Made by a program: the position numbers and the translations under genes
The notes under the pieces: model-generated
What the model was told of the DNA's origin: nothing
Seen by the model: the letters and a program-made list of their open reading frames with translations, nothing else
Database searches by the model: none
Shown here: positions 21,133 to 24,376 of the stretch, one piece after another
Layout: every line of letters starts with the position of its first letter
Position numbering within the stretch: position 1 is the stretch's first letter
From: a virus
Length of the DNA stretch: 24,376 nt
Reading direction: 5' to 3' (one strand)
IMG/VR virus record: IMGVR_UViG_3300045454_000056
Coordinates: 1 to 24,376 of that record

Positions 21133-23499
21133 TCAGAACTCCGTGCTGGTTGAGGTGGGGTGGGAGCGAAGGGCAATTCCGCGGAATCCCTTGGCCTGGC
21201 TGCTGCGCCACCGCTCAAGGCCGCGCCCGATCAGGGTTTCGGCGAAGCGCTTGTTCGAGCCGGCATATTCGCCGTTGTTCTCCGCCCAGAGCTTCCAGTC
21301 TGCGAACAGCGCGTTTGATGCCTCGGTGAACTGATTCCCAAGCTCGCAGCGCTCGTCGATCCAGCGCCCGATCGCATCTTCAGCTTCGAAATACTCGTCG
21401 GTCGCGGCCATGACGGCGGCAGGCGGCTGGAGCCCGACCCGCTGCCACTGGAGACAACCTTCCAGGGCCCAGGCGAGAATACCGTCTCGTTCGGCAAGCA
21501 GACGCTCAGGCAGAGTCTTGTCGCGCTTTGCCGGCGGAATGGTGATCGTGAACGGCACCATGTGCAGGCGCCGACGCATGGCTTCGTCGACATTGCGGAT
21601 CGACGGCTTGTGGTTCCCGACGATCAGCAGTTTGAACTGCGGGATGAACTCGAAGAAGTCCTGACGCATGAAGCGGGCGGTGATCTTGTCGCCGCCGGTC
21701 AGCGCCTTGAGCTTGCTCTCGGCCCAGCGGCTGCCCTGTTCGGTCTCGATGGCGGTGACGACGCGGGCGCCGCGCAAGCCAGCCATGTCGGTCGGGTGGC
21801 GGTCGCCGTGGCTTGCCATGAACATGTCCATGGCCGCCACAGCTGCATAATCGCCCAGGAGCGTGGTCAGCGTATTAGCGAATACCGATTTGCCGTTCGC
21901 GCCGGTGCCGTAGAGGAAAAACAGCGCATGCTCGGTGGTGACGCCGGTCAGGCAGTAACCGGCCATCCGCTGGAGGTAGGACTGGAGCTCGAGGTCGCCG
22001 CCAGTGACGGTAGCCAGGAACTCACGCCAGATGGCGCAGGAGCCCTGAGGCGATGCACTGGTGATCTTCGTCATTGCGAGTGTCGGGTCATGCGGGCCGG
22101 TCTTGCCGCCCCGAAGGTCCACCAAGCCTGCCGGAGTGTTCAGCACCCACGGGTCTCGGTCCCAAACCTCGGTGCCTTCTGCATGGCGACGATCCGCACG
22201 CGCGATCCGCTCGACCGCTGCAATCGTCGACGCCGATGAAATCTTTGCCCGCACCTTCGGATCGGCATCGGCCGCCGCGGTCCTGCAGACGCCTCGGGCG
22301 AGATCATAGGCAAGCAGCGTGCTTTCGCGCCGCCACACTGTTCCAGTCCAGGTGAGCCACTGGCCCCAGGCGGCGACATACCGCCAGTGGTTACCGTGGA
22401 CCCGCGAGAACTCCTCTGCGAGCGCGTCCTCGCTCAGCGCTGACGAAATAGCGCCGTGCGTGTTGTCGTTGGTTGCGTTTCCCAGAGCGTCGGCGGTGCT
22501 GGCGCCGTCATCACCGCGCCGGTTGCGATCAAGCTTCCAGATCTTGCCGGCCTCTCGGCGAAGCCGGTCTTCAGGCCACGGCGGATCGATCTGGGCGAGA
22601 TTGAAGTCAACCATCTCATTCCAGGCCTGATCAGCTGTTACATGACCGTCTCGGCAGCGGCGGACCCAATAGCCGATGATCCGGCTCAGCGCCTCGAAGC
22701 GCGTGGTCTCGTCGGCACCGCCCTCGCGGATCCTCTTCCCGAACAGAGCGGTGGCGTTGCCACCCGTTGCGTGCTTTCCCGGGCCGGGTTCCGGTAAGGC
22801 AAGACCGTCGAGCGGCGGCATCGCTTCGACTGCATCGACCAGATCAGCCAGGTGGAAATCCCGGTCCCGCTGATGCAGGATCTCGACGAGCCGCGGCGTT
22901 CCGGACTTGTTGTGGATCGTGCCGGCGACACGGATGGGCTGGTGAGCCGATCCGAAAGCGGGGTCACCACCGACCTTCAAAGCAAGGAGACGCCTTGTGC
23001 GGCATAGGACGGCAATGTCATCGCCTGCCACCGCTTCGGAGAGGCGCCAGTAGAGGTGCAGCTTGCGCTGACCCTCGGCCGTCATGCCTCCGGACGCTAT
23101 CTCGAGGCTGGGTTCGCCCAGACTCCGGGCAAGGTGGTCCCGCTTGGCGCCGATGTCGCCTTGGTCGAGATCAACCAGGATCGTCTGCATCTGCTGTACA
23201 TCGCTGGCCCCGGCTTGGCCCGCTTCAGCGACGGTGCCGGGAACGACGAAAACGGCGAGTCCGGATTGCACTGCCGAACAGGCGAAATCGTGAACGGGAT
23301 TGAGCGCCCTAGAGTCCGCGGGTAGCCAGACGTTCCTCGGCCTGGCCTGCTCACCGTGGCCCTTCTCGCCTATGCCGCGCACGGGGATCAGGCCCTCGCA
23401 ATGGCCGAATACCATCTCGAGGTAACGCCCGATCTGCCCGGCGTCGGGAGCGCAAGCAGCCGGCGTCATTACCTGGCCAGAACAAGGATCAGCAGCCAC
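21133..23499 (-). CDS. P4-type DNA primase-helicase
   Basis: A 788-residue replication protein. The N-terminal part looks like an archaeo-eukaryotic-type primase: ILVDLD (Asp110, Asp112) and SGG with KLHLYWRL (His148). A PriCT-like segment and a D5_N region follow (about 270-480). The C-terminal SF3 helicase has Walker A GTGANGKS (531-538), with ALTGGDKITARFMRQDFFEF and LLIVGNHKPSIRNVDEAMRR as B' and C motifs. It would start and unwind replication of the excised element. GTG 23499, eight bases after GGAG, is chosen; ATG 23469 is the alternative. Primases of this type are typical of satellites such as P4 and of islands, and also occur in some phages. Confidence 0.92.
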   Translation of the reverse strand: MAADPCSGQVMTPAACAPDAGQIGRYLEMVFGHCEGLIPVRGIGEKGHGEQARPRNVWLPADSRALNPVHDFACSAVQSGLAVFVVPGTVAEAGQAGASDVQQMQTILVDLDQGDIGAKRDHLARSLGEPSLEIASGGMTAEGQRKLHLYWRLSEAVAGDDIAVLCRTRRLLALKVGGDPAFGSAHQPIRVAGTIHNKSGTPRLVEILHQRDRDFHLADLVDAVEAMPPLDGLALPEPGPGKHATGGNATALFGKRIREGGADETTRFEALSRIIGYWVRRCRDGHVTADQAWNEMVDFNLAQIDPPWPEDRLRREAGKIWKLDRNRRGDDGASTADALGNATNDNTHGAISSALSEDALAEEFSRVHGNHWRYVAAWGQWLTWTGTVWRRESTLLAYDLARGVCRTAAADADPKVRAKISSASTIAAVERIARADRRHAEGTEVWDRDPWVLNTPAGLVDLRGGKTGPHDPTLAMTKITSASPQGSCAIWREFLATVTGGDLELQSYLQRMAGYCLTGVTTEHALFFLYGTGANGKSVFANTLTTLLGDYAAVAAMDMFMASHGDRHPTDMAGLRGARVVTAIETEQGSRWAESKLKALTGGDKITARFMRQDFFEFIPQFKLLIVGNHKPSIRNVDEAMRRRLHMVPFTITIPPAKRDKTLPERLLAERDGILAWALEGCLQWQRVGLQPPAAVMAATDEYFEAEDAIGRWIDERCELGNQFTEASNALFADWKLWAENNGEYAGSNKRFAETLIGRGLERWRSSQAKGFRGIALRSHPTSTSTEF

Positions 23500-23546
23500 A
23501 GAAGGTTCTCCAGCGGGAGGACGGCAAGTTGGTGGATGAAGCGCAC

Positions 23547-23750
23547 TTACCGTGCGCCGATTTGCCGCCGCGGGGTGCTGGCCCGGAGCTGCTCGGCCTC
23601 AAACGCCTCGACGTCCTCAAGGCGGTAGACGACGCGGCCGCCGAGCTTGATGAAATGCGGACCTTCCCCCGTCCAGCGCCAGCGCTCGAGAGTGCGGTGG
23701 GAAATATTCCAGCGGTCAGCCAGATTGATCTGATTGAGGTGCTTGGTCAT
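23547..23750 (-). CDS. AlpA/excisionase-like helix-turn-helix regulator
   Basis: A 67-residue MerR/AlpA-type winged-helix protein: NLADRWNISHRTLERWRW is the helix-turn-helix and GPHFIKLGGRVVYRLEDVEA the wing and following helix. ATG 23750 with GGAGTG eight bases upstream is preferred to GTG 23759. It is followed after 47 bases by the primase. In P4 and phage-inducible islands AlpA switches on the element and may act as excision factor; this position, first in the leftward operon, fits a master activator. Three TGTGACA copies lie upstream (23861-23944). Confidence 0.85.
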   Translation of the reverse strand: MTKHLNQINLADRWNISHRTLERWRWTGEGPHFIKLGGRVVYRLEDVEAFEAEQLRASTPRRQIGAR

Positions 23751-23948
23751 GAAAGTCACTCCGTAAAACCGAGATCCTCCGGGCTTCGAAGAGCCCCTTG
23801 GAAGTGCCTCAATTTTCGCGGGAATGACCGTCAGCCGATATAATCAGCGTCGAAGTTTGTTGTGACAGCAGCAGGTTATGGAATGGCTGAATCCGCCGAT
23901 GACCATGACTGCGTTTGTGACATCGACACGCTTTTGATGTGACAGTGC
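23751..23948. promoter_or_regulatory. Control region upstream of alpA
   Basis: A 198-base gene-free stretch. TGTGACA occurs three times on the plus strand (23861-23867, 23916-23922, 23938-23944), spaced 55 and 22 bases, roughly whole helical turns. An AT-rich patch near 23838-23845 could be a -10 in either direction, but no good -35 accompanies it. Likely contents are the alpA promoter and binding sites for its activator or for a recombinase; which is not shown by sequence. Confidence 0.45.
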
Positions 23949-24263
23949 TTAATCCGGCTGGAGCAAATCACCGAGAGATAGCTCACGTAGCTGGGGGTTG
24001 ATTCGGTAGCCCTTGCCGGTCTCGTTCTCGATCACGTCGTCGGGGCCGAACGGAAGCCCCTGATCGACTCCCAGTTGCTCCGTCGCGGCCTCGCGAAGAC
24101 GGCTCACTTGCTGGCGAAGAGACTGCTCCGAGAAGCCGAGCAGGACAGCTAAGTCTGGTGCCCGAACGAACGCGACGTCGGCTCCCTTCGCCTTGCCCTC
24201 GCGGAATGCGGGAAGGAGCGCGTGAAATAACTCGTAGTTTTTGCCCTTGAGTGACCGGCCCCC
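23949..24263 (-). pseudogene. Truncated winged-helix-like protein (C-terminal part)
   Basis: Minus-strand frame ending at TAA 23949-23951. About 100 residues are readable: GRSLKGKNYELFHALLPAFR, then APDLAVLLGFSEQSLRQQVS (helix-turn-helix-like), then GLPFGPDDVIENETGKGYRI and a Leu-rich end. No start codon lies within the convincing part. Upstream, near 24264, the sequence changes character and holds an inverted repeat, so an insertion probably cut the gene, though it could simply continue past the window. It is probably a DNA-binding regulator; I cannot name the family. Confidence 0.45.
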
Positions 24264-24376
24264 ACCGAGTGGTCCGGGTGGATTGTTAGTGCATTGACGC
24301 CTCCATCGCCAGTGTTGGCCGTAGGTGGAGCGAAGCGGAACCGGAGGGCGACACTGGCGATGGAACGGCCTCTGGC
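24264..24376. mobile_element. Possible edge of an insertion element
   Basis: Non-coding sequence with a perfect 13-bp inverted repeat, CCATCGCCAGTGT (24303-24315) and ACACTGGCGATGG (24351-24363), around a purine-rich centre. The preceding GGCCCCCACCGAGTGGTCCGG resembles the C-rich, GTGGTCCGGG-containing ends I associate with IS3-type elements. No transposase is inside the window, so family and exact end are uncertain. Confidence 0.25.

Noticed and set aside
23839-23844. Perfect TATAAT on the plus strand
   Set aside because: No suitable -35 box 16-18 bases upstream and no plus-strand gene follows; kept only as a possible part of the alpA control region.
1-24376. CRISPR arrays, rRNA, intact tRNA
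   Set aside because: No regularly spaced direct repeats of CRISPR length, no rRNA-like sequence, and only a 14-base tRNA 3'-end fragment were seen.

Overview
The window is GC-rich with Sphingomonadales-like protein sequences, so it most likely comes from an alphaproteobacterium of that order (Sphingobium/Novosphingobium type). This is a judgement from codon use and protein resemblance, not a database result. It is an accessory region almost without core genes.

Layout. (1) 1-1381: the back two thirds of a broken umuC (translesion polymerase V subunit) followed by a small membrane-anchored unknown protein. (2) 1382-1877: about 500 bases without a gene, holding a 14-base match to the 3' end of a tRNA-Ser gene (possible attachment-site remnant) and, near its right end, a promoter bracketed by two near-identical 20-bp dyads. 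(3) 1878-10165: a tightly overlapping plus-strand type I restriction-modification operon: half-size hsdS, hsdM, a RhuM-family gene, full-size hsdS, hsdR and a YgjP/SprT-like zinc metallopeptidase. (4) 10219-23750: a minus-strand phage-type module read right to left: AlpA-like regulator, P4-type primase-helicase, three small genes, a promoter, HNH endonuclease, ParB-like/DNA methyltransferase, small and large terminase, portal, prohead protease, HK97 capsid, a small capsid-linked protein, gp6-like connector, head-closure protein and a frameshifted small membrane ORF. Two plus-strand genes sit inside it: a thermonuclease-like gene between terS and the methyltransferase, and a GIY-YIG nuclease gene between connector and head-closure protein. 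(5) 23751-24376: repeats upstream of alpA, a truncated winged-helix gene on the minus strand, and what may be the edge of an insertion element.

Interpretation. The minus-strand module has a complete head-making and DNA-packaging set plus its own primase and AlpA regulator, but no tail, lysis or CI-like repressor gene; the head genes stop abruptly and the defence operon begins. That is the gene order described for capsid-forming phage-inducible chromosomal islands (satellites that build their own capsids and borrow tails from a helper phage). The type I system and the GIY-YIG gene would then be cargo. A tail-deleted HK97-type prophage is the main alternative. The integrase and the other end of the element lie outside the window, so the assignment is an inference from gene content and order.
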